A stretch of 64,000 nucleotides of DNA, from assembly GCF_902497745.1 (NCBI RefSeq), contig NZ_CABVHJ010000028.1, positions 1-64,000 on the forward strand. The letters run 5' to 3'. Under the pieces are notes generated by a model. It saw nothing but the letters and a program-made list of their open reading frames with translations, searched no databases and was not told the DNA's origin. This DNA is from Pseudomonas fluorescens. Its GTDB lineage: Bacteria; Pseudomonadota; Gammaproteobacteria; Pseudomonadales; Pseudomonadaceae. This document shows positions 53,375 to 63,200 of the stretch, in pieces. Positions within the stretch are counted from its first letter, which is position 1. Each line of letters opens with the position of its first letter. The position numbers and the translations under genes are program-made.

Positions 53375-54589
53375 TCAATCAGAGGTTGCGTCGGATGTGC
53401 CGTTTTCCTGGATTGGCAGACAAACGCGAAACTGGGCGCCCTCGTTGATTTCACTCTCGACGACGATTGAGCCGCCATGGGCGGCGACGATCTGCTCGGA
53501 AATGAACAGACCCAGCCCGAGCCCGGCCACTACCGTCTTGGCGGAAACCCGTTCGAACTGTTGGAAAATACGCTTCTGGTTCTCCTGGCTGATGCCGATG
53601 CCACGGTCCTGCACCTCGACCCGTGCTTCATCGCCCTCACGGTAAACCCGAACCTGAATCGGGCTGCGACCGCCATAGCGCAGGGCATTGGTGAGCAAAT
53701 TGGTCACCACCTGTTCGATACGGAATTCGTCCCAGTTACCTTCCACCGGCGCTGGCGCGGTAAACGACACTTCGGTTTCTGCGGCCTCGATCTGTGCCGC
53801 GAAGTTCTGCAGCAGGTTGCTGACCAATTGCACCAGATCGAAACGGCTCGGCCGGATCGACAATTTGCCGGTGCGAATGCGCGACACGTCGAGCATGTCT
53901 TCGATCAGGCGAATCAGGCTTTTGATCTGCCGCTCATCGCGGTCGACCATGGCGTGCATCTTGTCGAGGGTGAACGCCGCAGCGTTGTCCCGAGCCAGGT
54001 GCATCTTGCGCAGCTGGGTTTCCAGGATCAGGCCGTTGAGCGGCGTGCGCACTTCGTGGGCAACGATGGACATGAAGTCATCGCGCATACGCACCGCCTG
54101 CTCCAGCTCCAACTGGGTGCTTTGCAGCTGTTGCAACAACGCTTCCTGTTCGCGACGAGCCTGCTCCAGCGCTTCAACCTGTTGCTTCATTGCCTTGCTC
54201 TGGCGGTACAGGTCGACGAAGACATTGACCTTGCTCTTCACCGCATGGATATCCAGCGGTTTGTGCAGAAAGTCCACCGCCCCGCTTTCGTAGCCCTTGA
54301 ACGCGTAGTTCAGTTCACGGCCAGCGGCGCTGACGAAAATGATCGGGATGTTCTTGGTTTTCTCGGTGCCGCGCATCAACTCGGCGAGTTCAAAGCCGTT
54401 CATGCCCGGCATCTGTACGTCGAGAATGGCCATGGCAAATTCGTGTTGCAACAGCAACGACAGCGCTTCATCCGCCGACAACGCTTTGTAGACGGTACGG
54501 TCTTCACGCTTGATCAGCGCTTCAAGTGCCAGCAGGTTCTCCGGCAGATCGTCGACGATCAGCAGTTTGGCTTGGATATTACTCAGCAT
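53375..54589 (-). CDS. Receiver-histidine kinase hybrid
   Basis: This 404-residue protein starts at ATG 54589. Its N-terminal receiver domain (about 1-125) has VDDLPENLL and phospho-acceptor D57 in AILDVQMPGMNG. A coiled coil (135-165) leads to a HisKA domain with H178 in FMSIVAHEVRTPLNG, followed by HATPase motifs (NLLTNALRYGG, VQDRGIGIS, GLGLGLFI). There is no membrane segment. It overlaps the cheB-like gene end by seven bases, so it is coupled to it. Partner kinases for its receiver are probably the large upstream kinase. Confidence 0.9.
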   Translation of the reverse strand: MLSNIQAKLLIVDDLPENLLALEALIKREDRTVYKALSADEALSLLLQHEFAMAILDVQMPGMNGFELAELMRGTEKTKNIPIIFVSAAGRELNYAFKGYESGAVDFLHKPLDIHAVKSKVNVFVDLYRQSKAMKQQVEALEQARREQEALLQQLQSTQLELEQAVRMRDDFMSIVAHEVRTPLNGLILETQLRKMHLARDNAAAFTLDKMHAMVDRDERQIKSLIRLIEDMLDVSRIRTGKLSIRPSRFDLVQLVSNLLQNFAAQIEAAETEVSFTAPAPVEGNWDEFRIEQVVTNLLTNALRYGGRSPIQVRVYREGDEARVEVQDRGIGISQENQKRIFQQFERVSAKTVVAGLGLGLFISEQIVAAHGGSIVVESEINEGAQFRVCLPIQENGTSDATSD

Positions 54590-55176
54590 GCGATTCGTTC
54601 CAGCTCGACAAGCAGACGGCCGATGCCGTGAATGGGTAGGACATGATCCGGCTGCTGAATTTTCAGGGCAGCCAGCGGCATGGTGGCGACTTGCGCCTCT
54701 TCGGGATCCTGGACGATGGTCAAACCGCCGCAACGTTTGACTTCGGCCAGCCCGCGCGCGCCATCGTGATTGGCACCGGTCAGCAGGACAGCGGCCAGTG
54801 ATGCACCGTATGCGTCGGCGGCCGATTCAAACAGGTAGTCGATCGAAGGCCGGGAATAGTGCACGCGGTCCTCAAGACTCAGCGAAAGGCTGCGATCCTG
54901 TTCGACCGACAGGTGATAACCCGGCGTCGCGAAATACACGTTGCCGGCGACAATGTCCTGTTTGTCGGCAGCCTCGTGCACCGGCAGTTCCACGCGCCGG
55001 GCGAAAACCTCGGCCAACTGACTGCGACGCTCTTCAGGCAGATGCAGCACAACAATGATCGGCAATGCGTAGCCTCGGCGCAGCGGCACGAGCAGGCTCA
55101 ACAGCGCCTCAACGCCACCGGCGGAAGCACCGACCACAATCGCCTCGACGCGAGGTAAATCCACGGCCTCGTTCAT
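54583..55176 (-). CDS. CheB-type methylesterase (catalytic domain only)
   Basis: The 197-residue protein is the CheB methylesterase domain without a receiver. The serine is in GASAGGVEALLSLL, the histidine in VLHLPEERRS and the aspartate in LTGANHDGARG, the three catalytic positions of the family. It starts at ATG 55176, overlapping the cheR-like stop codon by four bases (ATGA). Because there is no receiver, it may be controlled by binding to a neighbouring receiver protein. Its substrate is probably a chemoreceptor-like protein or another methyl-accepting kinase, perhaps the large kinase upstream. No methyl-accepting chemoreceptor is in the window. Confidence 0.88.
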   Translation of the reverse strand: MNEAVDLPRVEAIVVGASAGGVEALLSLLVPLRRGYALPIIVVLHLPEERRSQLAEVFARRVELPVHEAADKQDIVAGNVYFATPGYHLSVEQDRSLSLSLEDRVHYSRPSIDYLFESAADAYGASLAAVLLTGANHDGARGLAEVKRCGGLTIVQDPEEAQVATMPLAALKIQQPDHVLPIHGIGRLLVELERIAC

Positions 55177-56006
55177 GTTTTGCGGTAGATCCGTTCTTGT
55201 TTCACCAACGCTTCGAACTGGTTGGCATAACTGGAGAAATCCAGCGTCTCTTTGCTGCCGAGCACCAGAAAACCGCGATGGCAAAGCGATTCATGGAACA
55301 AGCCAAACGCCCGATCCTGCAGCTTCTTGTTGAAGTAGATCAGCACGTTGCGGCAGGAAATCAATTGGGTTTCGGAGAACACACTGTCGGTCGCCAGACT
55401 GTGGTCGGCAAAGGTCACGTTTTCGCACAGACTCTTGTCGAAAATCGCGTAACCGTACGCTGCCGTGTAGTAGTCGGCAAACGATCGCTGACCACCAGCC
55501 TGCTGATAGTTGGCGGTGTACGCGCGAACATTCTCCATGGAGAAAATCCCCTGCTTGGCCTTGTCCAGCGAGCGCGGGTTGATGTCGGTGGCATAGATGA
55601 TCGTGCGATCGAGCAGGCCCTCTTCGCGCAGCAGAATCGCCATCGAATAGACCTCCTCGCCCGTGCTGCACCCGGCAATCCAGATCTTGATCGACGGATA
55701 GGTGCGCAGCAACGGCACCACTTCCCTGCGAATGGCGAGAAAGTGCGACGGATCACGAAACATCTCGCTGACCGGGATCGTCAGCAGTTGCAGCAACTGC
55801 ATGAACGCCGTCGGGTCATGCAGAACCTTTTCCTGCAAGGCGGAAATAGTCGCGCATTCGAACTGGCTCAACGCGTGCTGCACCCGGCGCTTGATCGAAG
55901 CGCCGGAGTAATCGCGAAAATCGTAGCTGTACTTGAGGTAAATCGCCTCGATCAACAAGCGCAGCTCAATTTCGCTGTTTCGTTCGGCTGGACTACTGCG
56001 TTCCAC
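55173..56006 (-). CDS. CheR-type protein methyltransferase
   Basis: The 277-residue methyltransferase has an N-terminal helical domain (YDFRDYSGASIKRRVQHAL) and a SAM-binding Rossmann domain, with IWIAGCSTGEEVYSMAI, IIYATDINPRSLDKAK and LISCRNVLIYFN. It should methylate glutamates of a receptor using S-adenosylmethionine. The start is taken as GTG 56006, sharing one base with the stop codon of the large kinase; a GTG nine codons upstream (56033) is an alternative that would overlap the kinase 3' end. It is coupled to cheB by ATGA. The operon therefore pairs a methylation module with kinases. Confidence 0.87.
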   Translation of the reverse strand: MERSSPAERNSEIELRLLIEAIYLKYSYDFRDYSGASIKRRVQHALSQFECATISALQEKVLHDPTAFMQLLQLLTIPVSEMFRDPSHFLAIRREVVPLLRTYPSIKIWIAGCSTGEEVYSMAILLREEGLLDRTIIYATDINPRSLDKAKQGIFSMENVRAYTANYQQAGGQRSFADYYTAAYGYAIFDKSLCENVTFADHSLATDSVFSETQLISCRNVLIYFNKKLQDRAFGLFHESLCHRGFLVLGSKETLDFSSYANQFEALVKQERIYRKT

Positions 56007-59000
56007 TAAATGCGTTCCATCTTCGGTAACCACACGCGAATCAGCGAGAACAGACGATCCAGGTCGATGGGCTTGGCCAGGTAATCATTGGCGCCCGCCT
56101 GCAGGCAGCGTTCCTGATCGTCCTTCATGGCCTTGGCCGTCACCGCGATGATCGGCAACTTGCGCCAGCGCGGATCCTTGCGGATCTCAATGGTGGCTTC
56201 GAAACCGTCCATTTCCGGCATCATCACGTCCATCAACACCAGATCGATGTCCTCGACTTCGTTAAGTCTCTCAATCGCCTCACGACCGTTACGGCCGATC
56301 ACCACGACTGCGCCTTTGGTCTCCAGCGCGCTGGTGAGGGCGAAAATGTTGCGCACATCGTCGTCCACCAGCAGCACCTTGCGACCCTCGAAGACCTTGT
56401 CGCGGCTGCGCGCGGTCTTGAGCATCTTCTGCCGTTCATGGGACAACTGCGATTCGACTTTGTGCAGAAAGAGTGTGACCTCGTCGAGCAAACGCTCCGG
56501 CGAGCGTGCGCCCTTGATGATGATCGAGCGCGAATACTTGCGCAGTTCGGCCTCTTCATCGCGGGTCAGGTTGCGTCCGGTGTAGACGATGACCGGCGGG
56601 AACGAGCAGATGTCTTCGGTCGACATGCGCTTGAGCAGGTCATTGCCGAGCATGTCCGGCAGCTTCAAGTCGATGACCATGCAGTCGTAGATCGTCGTGC
56701 GCAGCAGCTCCAAAGCGTCCTGCGCTAGGCCGACGGCGGTGATTTCGATGTCTTCGTCGCCGATCAGGCGCGCAATGCTTTCGCGCTGCAAATCGTCATC
56801 TTCAACCAGCAGCACGCGTTTGACCTTTTGCGTCAGCTTGGCTTCGAGACGGGCAAACACGTCCTTGAGCTCTTCGCGGGTGGTCGGCTTGACCGCGTAA
56901 CCGATGGCGCCCATGTGCATGGCCGCTTCGACACGGTCTTCGACGGAAATCACGTGCACCGGAATGTGCCGGGTTTCGGCATGTTCTTTCAAGCGTTGCA
57001 ATACGGTCAGGCCAGAGTGATCCGGCAGGCGCATGTCGAGCAGGATCGCATCCGGGACGAACTCCTTGGCCAGGTCATAACCTTCATCCGCGCCGTGGGC
57101 CACCAGGCACTGATAACCGAGTTCATGCGCCAGATCGTAAAGGATGTGCGCAAAGTTCGGCTCATCTTCCACCACCAGAATGCAACGCGTGGCGAACGGA
57201 GCCTTGTTGCGATCATCGGCGAAACGCGGAATGTGCACCGGCGCCAACGGCGAAACCACCGGTGCCAAAGGCACGCTGACCACATTGGCTGGTGGCGTGA
57301 AGGTCAACGGCGCAAACGGCACGTCGCTGGACACGTCGAACTGCTGCGGCAACACCAGTGTGAACACACTGCCCTGCCCCGGCGCGCTGCTGACACTGAT
57401 CGAACCGCCGAGCAAGGTCGCCAGATCCCGCGAAATCGACAAGCCCAGACCGGTGCCGCCGTATTTGCGATTGGTGGTGCCGTCGGCCTGGCGGAAGGCT
57501 TCGAAAATGCTCTCCTGCTGATCGGCGGCAATACCGATACCCGAATCGCGCACGATGAACGCAATCCGGTCTTCCGGCTGGCCGGCGATGGTCAGGCTGA
57601 CGGTGCCCTTTTCGGTGAATTTGATGGCGTTGGACAACAGGTTTTTGATCACTTGCTCCAGACGCTGGCGATCGGTGTACAGCATGCCCGGCGCGCCGGG
57701 CTGCAGATCGACACTGAAGGTAAGTTGCTTGTCTGCCGCCAAGGGTTCGAACACGCTGCGCAAACCATCGGCCAGACGCGCGACGCTGGTGTTCTCCGGA
57801 ATCACTTCGAGCTTGCCCGCCTCGACCTTGGAGATGTCCAGAATGTCGTTGATCAGGTTGAGCAGATCGTTGCCGGCGGAGTAGATCGACTCGGCAAACT
57901 TGACCTGTTCGGCGCTGAGGTTGTCCTGCGGGTTCTCCGCCAGCAACTTGGCCAGAATCAGCGAACTGTTCAGCGGCGTGCGCAGTTCGTGAGACATGTT
58001 GGCAAGGAATTCGGACTTGTACTTGCTCGAGCGCTGCAACTCTTCGGCGCGTTCTTCGAGTTGTACCTGAGCCTGATTCAGTTCGGTGTTTTTCAGGTCC
58101 ATGGCATCGCGCTGCTCGGCCAGGGTTTGCGCCTGCTCAGCGAGCTGCTCGTTGGTCTGTTCCAGTTCGACCTGCTGGGTTTCCAGATGCGCCTGGGATT
58201 CCTTGAGAATCCGCGACTGCTCTTCCAGTTCCTCGTTGGCGGTTTTCAGCTCTTCCTGTTGTACCTGCAACTCTTCGTTGAGCTGCTGGGTTTCGGCCAG
58301 CACTTCCTGCAGACGCTGACGGTAGCGCGCAGCCTCAATGGAGGTGCCGATGTTGCCGGCGATCAGTTCCAGCAGTTCGATATCGCGATCCGTCAGCGGG
58401 CGCAGGAAACCCAGCTCGATCACCCCGTTGACGCGGTCGTCATCACTGGTCGGCACCACCATCACACTGTGCGGCAAGCCTTCACCCAGGCCGGAACTGA
58501 CCTTGAAGTAATCGGCCGGTACTGAATCCAGACGAATCAACCGTGCCTGCTGCGCCACTTGGCCGACGATGCCTTCGCCGCTGTAGATCGACTGCTCCTG
58601 CTCTTCCTGCTCGCGGGAGAAACCATAGGTGGCCACACGCTTGAGGCCGCCGTGTTCTTCACGCACATACAGTGCGGCCACGGCGGTGCCCAGATACTGC
58701 GCGCAGAACTGCAGAATATTGCGCCCCAGCAAGTTCAGCGTCAGTTGCCCCAGCACCTGCTCGGCCAGTTCGGTCTGACCATTGCGCAACCACGCCTGTT
58801 GCTCCAGGCGCTCGGCGCTGGCTTGCTGTGCGGCCATGTTGGCGCTGTAGTTGGTCGACAGGTTGACCAGATCGCGACGACCAATATAGGCGAGCAAGCC
58901 ACTGATACCGGCAATGAACAGCAGGTACAGGCTGATGCTCCAGATGGTGGTCCGACGCACCTCTTCATTACGCGTAGTGCGCAAAACCTGTTCGGTCTCG

Positions 59001-59497
59001 ATAACGTCTTCGAATTGCTTGCGGATTTCGTCGGTCAAACGCTTGCCACGTCCCGCCTTGACTGCGCCTCGATAATCGCCGCTGGAGCGCTGCAGATCGA
59101 TCATCGACTGTGCGTAATTCGCCCACTCGGTCTGCAACGCCTGCAAACGGCGCAGTCGATCGGTTTGCACCGGGTTATCGGCGGTCAGATCCAGCAACGT
59201 ATTGAGCGCCACGGCGATGCGCGGCTTGGCTGTTTCGTACGGATCGAGGAAGTGCTCGTCACCGCTGAGCAGGAAGCCGCGCATGCCGGTTTCCAGATCC
59301 ACCGTGAGCTTTACCGCTTCATTGGCGTTATTGATCACCCGGTCGGTGTGCTCTACCCACTGGATCACCGACAGCAGATAAGTGATCAGCGAGACGAAGA
59401 ACACGGCACTGAGCGCACCGACGCCCAAGGGCAGACTGATGTTGCGACTCAGGAGTTTACGAAACCGTTGCTCATCAACCGTAGACGGAGAGGACAT
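56006..59497 (-). CDS. Large hybrid histidine kinase, CHASE3-GAF with three receivers
   Basis: This membrane-bound hybrid kinase of about 1163 residues starts at ATG 59497. Two membrane helices (21-45 and 185-205) flank a CHASE3-like periplasmic domain. A GAF domain (about 245-395), a long coiled coil (396-492) and HisKA with H503 in LANMSHELRTPLNS follow, then HATPase motifs NLLSNAIKF, DSGIGIA and GGTGLGLSIS. Three receivers end the protein: LLDMRLPDHSG, VIDLKLPDMLG and LMDVMMPEMDG give the phospho-acceptor Asp of each. It heads the kinase-CheR-CheB-kinase-receiver operon, and its stop codon touches the cheR start. Signal and output are unknown. Confidence 0.9.
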   Translation of the reverse strand: MSSPSTVDEQRFRKLLSRNISLPLGVGALSAVFFVSLITYLLSVIQWVEHTDRVINNANEAVKLTVDLETGMRGFLLSGDEHFLDPYETAKPRIAVALNTLLDLTADNPVQTDRLRRLQALQTEWANYAQSMIDLQRSSGDYRGAVKAGRGKRLTDEIRKQFEDVIETEQVLRTTRNEEVRRTTIWSISLYLLFIAGISGLLAYIGRRDLVNLSTNYSANMAAQQASAERLEQQAWLRNGQTELAEQVLGQLTLNLLGRNILQFCAQYLGTAVAALYVREEHGGLKRVATYGFSREQEEQEQSIYSGEGIVGQVAQQARLIRLDSVPADYFKVSSGLGEGLPHSVMVVPTSDDDRVNGVIELGFLRPLTDRDIELLELIAGNIGTSIEAARYRQRLQEVLAETQQLNEELQVQQEELKTANEELEEQSRILKESQAHLETQQVELEQTNEQLAEQAQTLAEQRDAMDLKNTELNQAQVQLEERAEELQRSSKYKSEFLANMSHELRTPLNSSLILAKLLAENPQDNLSAEQVKFAESIYSAGNDLLNLINDILDISKVEAGKLEVIPENTSVARLADGLRSVFEPLAADKQLTFSVDLQPGAPGMLYTDRQRLEQVIKNLLSNAIKFTEKGTVSLTIAGQPEDRIAFIVRDSGIGIAADQQESIFEAFRQADGTTNRKYGGTGLGLSISRDLATLLGGSISVSSAPGQGSVFTLVLPQQFDVSSDVPFAPLTFTPPANVVSVPLAPVVSPLAPVHIPRFADDRNKAPFATRCILVVEDEPNFAHILYDLAHELGYQCLVAHGADEGYDLAKEFVPDAILLDMRLPDHSGLTVLQRLKEHAETRHIPVHVISVEDRVEAAMHMGAIGYAVKPTTREELKDVFARLEAKLTQKVKRVLLVEDDDLQRESIARLIGDEDIEITAVGLAQDALELLRTTIYDCMVIDLKLPDMLGNDLLKRMSTEDICSFPPVIVYTGRNLTRDEEAELRKYSRSIIIKGARSPERLLDEVTLFLHKVESQLSHERQKMLKTARSRDKVFEGRKVLLVDDDVRNIFALTSALETKGAVVVIGRNGREAIERLNEVEDIDLVLMDVMMPEMDGFEATIEIRKDPRWRKLPIIAVTAKAMKDDQERCLQAGANDYLAKPIDLDRLFSLIRVWLPKMERI

Positions 59498-59670
59498 GGG
59501 GTAGCCTTGTCGAACTGTTGAAAAACAGGCAGTTTGCCCCAAAACGACGGCGTGGATCCATTTTTCTCACACCTTTCGCAGCAAATTCCTACACTCGTCG
59601 GCGTGTTTGAGGGCCCGAACAGTTATCCTTGCGGCCCCGTCAGCAGCTACGCTTTTTTGTCTCGGCTGGG

Positions 59671-59698
59671 GAACTTGTGGCACTGCGCCACTTACTGA
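59671..59698 (+). promoter_or_regulatory. Candidate AlgU-type promoter before the receiver gene
   Basis: GAACTT (59671-59676), a 17-base spacer and ACTGA (59694-59698) match the AlgU/RpoE consensus GAACTT-N16/17-TCTGA with one mismatch. The receiver gene starts 62 bases downstream. A small inverted repeat, GTGGC and GCCAC, lies inside the spacer. Visual match only. Confidence 0.45.
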
Positions 59699-59759
59699 TG
59701 AAAGAGCCCGGCACTTTTGATCGACCGGCGACCCTGAACTGACTTTTGAGAGCCTGAAT

Positions 59760-60122
59760 ATGTCTGCCACCGCCTCCACCATCCTTGTCGTAGAAGACGA
59801 CGACATCGTGCGCATGCTGATTGTCGATGTGCTGGAGGAGTTGGACTTCAAGGTGCTCGAAGCTGACGGTGGCGAAAAGGCTCTGGAGATTCTGGGAAAT
59901 TCGAGTCAGCACATTGACCTGATGATGACCGACTTCGGCCTGCCGGGCATGGATGGCCACGAACTGGCAACCAAAGCACGCAAACTGCGCCCCACCCTGC
60001 CCATTCTGTTTGCCAGTGGTTACGCTGAAACCATCGATGTGCCAGCCGACATGCATGTGATCGGCAAGCCATTTTCGATTGATCAGTTGCGCGACAAAGT
60101 AAAAGGCATACTGAAGACATAA
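59760..60122 (+). CDS. Single-domain response regulator
   Basis: The 120-residue receiver has ILVVEDDDIVRM (acidic pocket), phospho-acceptor Asp in LMMTDFGLPGMDG, FASGYAE and the Lys in VIGKPFS. It lacks an output domain. It diverges from the large kinase operon across about 260 bases and could take phosphate from that kinase. Start ATG 59760 follows GAGAGCC weakly. A possible AlgU-type promoter lies upstream. The stop is TAA at 60120-60122. Confidence 0.9.
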   Translation: MSATASTILVVEDDDIVRMLIVDVLEELDFKVLEADGGEKALEILGNSSQHIDLMMTDFGLPGMDGHELATKARKLRPTLPILFASGYAETIDVPADMHVIGKPFSIDQLRDKVKGILKT

Positions 60123-60139
60123 TTAATATTCTTTCATCG

Positions 60140-60167
60140 TGCCTCTTCAAACAATGCTGAAGGGGCA
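60140..60167 (+). terminator. Possible hairpin terminator after the receiver gene
   Basis: TGCCTCTTCA and TGAAGGGGCA pair with one G-T and otherwise full complementarity over ten bases around an eight-base loop. No clear T-run follows, so it may be a weak terminator or an RNA-stability hairpin. Confidence 0.35.
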
Positions 60168-60296
60168 TCACTGTCCGTTTCCGCCCCGCATACGCCCAAC
60201 TTTATTAACAGCCGAATAATGCACTTACATAGCAGCACTTGATGGACAACAAATAACAAATGAGGATATCCGGCACATCAGATAAATGGATTTCTC

Positions 60297-63200
60297 ATGA
60301 ACATTACAAATATAAACTGGGCCACTCACAAAGATTTCTTGAATCCTGTTCGCCACACTCAACTCGATCATGCCGAACGCTTGGAAGTCATATACAAATT
60401 AAAACAGCGTCAAAACACGGCCAGCCCTTCGCAAGCTATTTCTCTGGCGGGCGCAACCCTTACACTCGAATCCGGCTCAACGCTTGAGCGCGCGTTGCAA
60501 CCTGGCCGAAAAATGCTGCAGAGACTGTGTGAGCAAGCGGCTTTCAAAAAACTCACGGCCACGTTGAAACTTCCTGATGATTCACATTTTGCAGTGACGG
60601 CAAAAGGTGAAATATATGCAAATTACTCGGGAAAAACCCTGGAGTTTGCCAGCGCATTTAAACTTGCCCCCACCCTCAAAGATGATTTTTTGACACTTGT
60701 TGAAATGGCGGAGCGGGCCGGAGGCAGTATTTCTCTGGCTGAACAAATCGAGCTGGAACAATGGCTGAAATTTCATGACTTCCTGATCCCCCAAACCGCC
60801 GCTGAATGCTCCAGGCTGACAACATTCATGGAGCTACCGCCTCCAGTGGCACCATTGGCTGGCAACTATTGGGAAATGATCAGGTCTGGAGCCGAAAACG
60901 CGGTCACGCTTTCTGCGGATCAACGTAACGAATTCCGTAGACTCATCGCCAGTTACTTGAAGGGTCAGTCGCTCCTGGAGCAACTTTCGTACAGCATCTT
61001 TGGCGGGCCGTCGACACCGTTCAAACGCTCGGAAGCTGAACAAATTCTTGAACGACTGGTGTCCAGTCCCATTGCCCTGCGATGGGCCAGAGCCTATGTC
61101 CGGGATCTGGGCTGGTATGGCGCCCAGGAAAATCAGCCGCAATCAGATGAATCGCTCAAGCAGCTGATACTGACTTCCCTGCTGCTCGATATTCATCCGC
61201 GAATTGGTGAGGGAGAGCCGCGTAATCAGGTGGCAGGTTTCGATTTATACGCCGTCGAACATCTTGAGCTGTCCTTCGCCGACGTTCACACAGCATTCGA
61301 AAAGCACCTCGTCCAGCACCACCGGATCACCGAAAGAAATGCAGCGTTGGCCGCTCACTTGTTGCTCGCAGAGGCGGCGCCGGAATTTCTGGTGAAAGAT
61401 TTGCCGGCAACCCTGGCCTTGGGGACCCCGCAATGGGTCGAATTCTGCCGAATAGTTGCAGTACAGGAAACCATCGCGCCGGGATCCACACGATCGATGA
61501 CCTATACCCGGTTGCACCAACTGTCGAAGCCGGGCCCGGTTTCCGGATTCGGCAAGACACTCGACGCGCTGGCAGCTGGAGACGCGGTGATTGATTGGGC
61601 GGTGCTCAACAAAATCATCACCCCGGATGACATAGCAAAATCGATCCCGGGAGCCCTTGAAAAAGCGTCTACGGCTTACGCCCGGGTCGCCGCGACACTT
61701 GCCGAGACGGCCGACACACTGGGCCGTCCTTTGCCTACTCGCAGAAGTGTTTCACTGGACATCCTCAAGCAGGTCGCCAAAGGCTGCAGCTATCTGGAAC
61801 ATGACGTCATGTTTCAGAAGAACGATGTGGCGTGGGTAGATGCCTATGGCGACCGGGCCTTGCTGTCGCCTGTGGAATTGCACATGTCCAATGACCTGGC
61901 GACCAGGGAATGGGAGGTGAAAAACGGAGAAAGCATCTACACCGCCTTTCCCCGCATGCTGCCCAATCTGATCGCGCCTGACGGCGAGTTTCACCGGCAG
62001 TTCAATCGCGATTACCTCAAGCATATGAAGGCAATGGGCACGCACTTGAAGCAAGCGTTTTGCACAATGCCCCTTGTTGATAGAACGCGCTTACTCAAAG
62101 GCAAGGTGACGATTTTCAGTCTCAGACCCTCCGTCGCGAAACTCCAGACGCCTAACAATCTACCCACCAATCCAATATCGTCGACCCTTTACTCAATCTT
62201 CGCTACTTCACGCAAACCGACGGAAAGCCATAAAGAAATAGAGGAGGCAATGGGGCGCTACGGTGTAGTCCTCTGCTGCGAATTCGAAGACCGGATGACC
62301 TGTTACGAACTTTTCACTTTGCATGGCACCTGTCGCGAGAATCGTCAGTTGGCAGCGCTTATTGAAAAAGAAAACCTGCTGAGTACCAGCGTGCGCAGCA
62401 ATGCAACAGGCTACTCGCTGCCGGCAACAGTGCATTCACTACCGACGAACATCGAGTGTTATACCCATGGAGTTCCGCCTGGCCTCATCGAAGTCAGTTC
62501 GGGCGTGATTGATAAAATCGGTCAGTTGCCGGTGTCTGCTCCCTCCGAGGAAATCAAAGGCTACTACCAGAGTTTCTACTCAACCGAATTCGACCCATTG
62601 GCGAATTTCGTACTCAAGCACCGACCGATCGCCACCTATGACGAGTTGGTCAGAGAATGTTGGGGACAGACTCGCCTGGAGGCTGTGCGCGCAAAACGGG
62701 AAGCGGATCTGGATACCTTTCTCAATTTCGTGGTGCCCTTCAAATCCTGTATCGAAGACTTGAGTTCGGACGACGTGGAACGACAAGTCCAAGGGGCGGG
62801 GACGTGTGCACTGGAAGCGGCGATGACTATTTTGCTGGTCGTCGGTGCCGTGGCTCAGGTTGTCAGCGTCGTTGCCAAAACCATGACCGTTGCCACCAAA
62901 GCCAGCGCACTTGCCAAAGTGGGTCTGGTGTTGGTCAATAATGTCTTCAACCCGCTGGACGGCTTACCAGACTTGCTGTTCAAGGGGGGCAAACTGTTGC
63001 GCAGGGGATTCAACAGCGGTTTCGCCCAGCTGGAAAATGTGCTTTCCGATGCCCGCAAATGGTCGGGCACCTCCTCGCCCCAACGGCACTTGGCCGCGAC
63101 GATAGATCCCGACACTATTCGCCTCGCAGACTGGCGGCCTGCGCAAGCCTCTCAGGACATCTTTCAGGTCTGGGCGACACGACACAATGATGAATGGTTC

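Noticed and set aside
60260..60487. 75-codon frame starting at 60260
   Set aside because: It overlaps the start of the large toxin-like gene in another frame, and the large frame is far longer.
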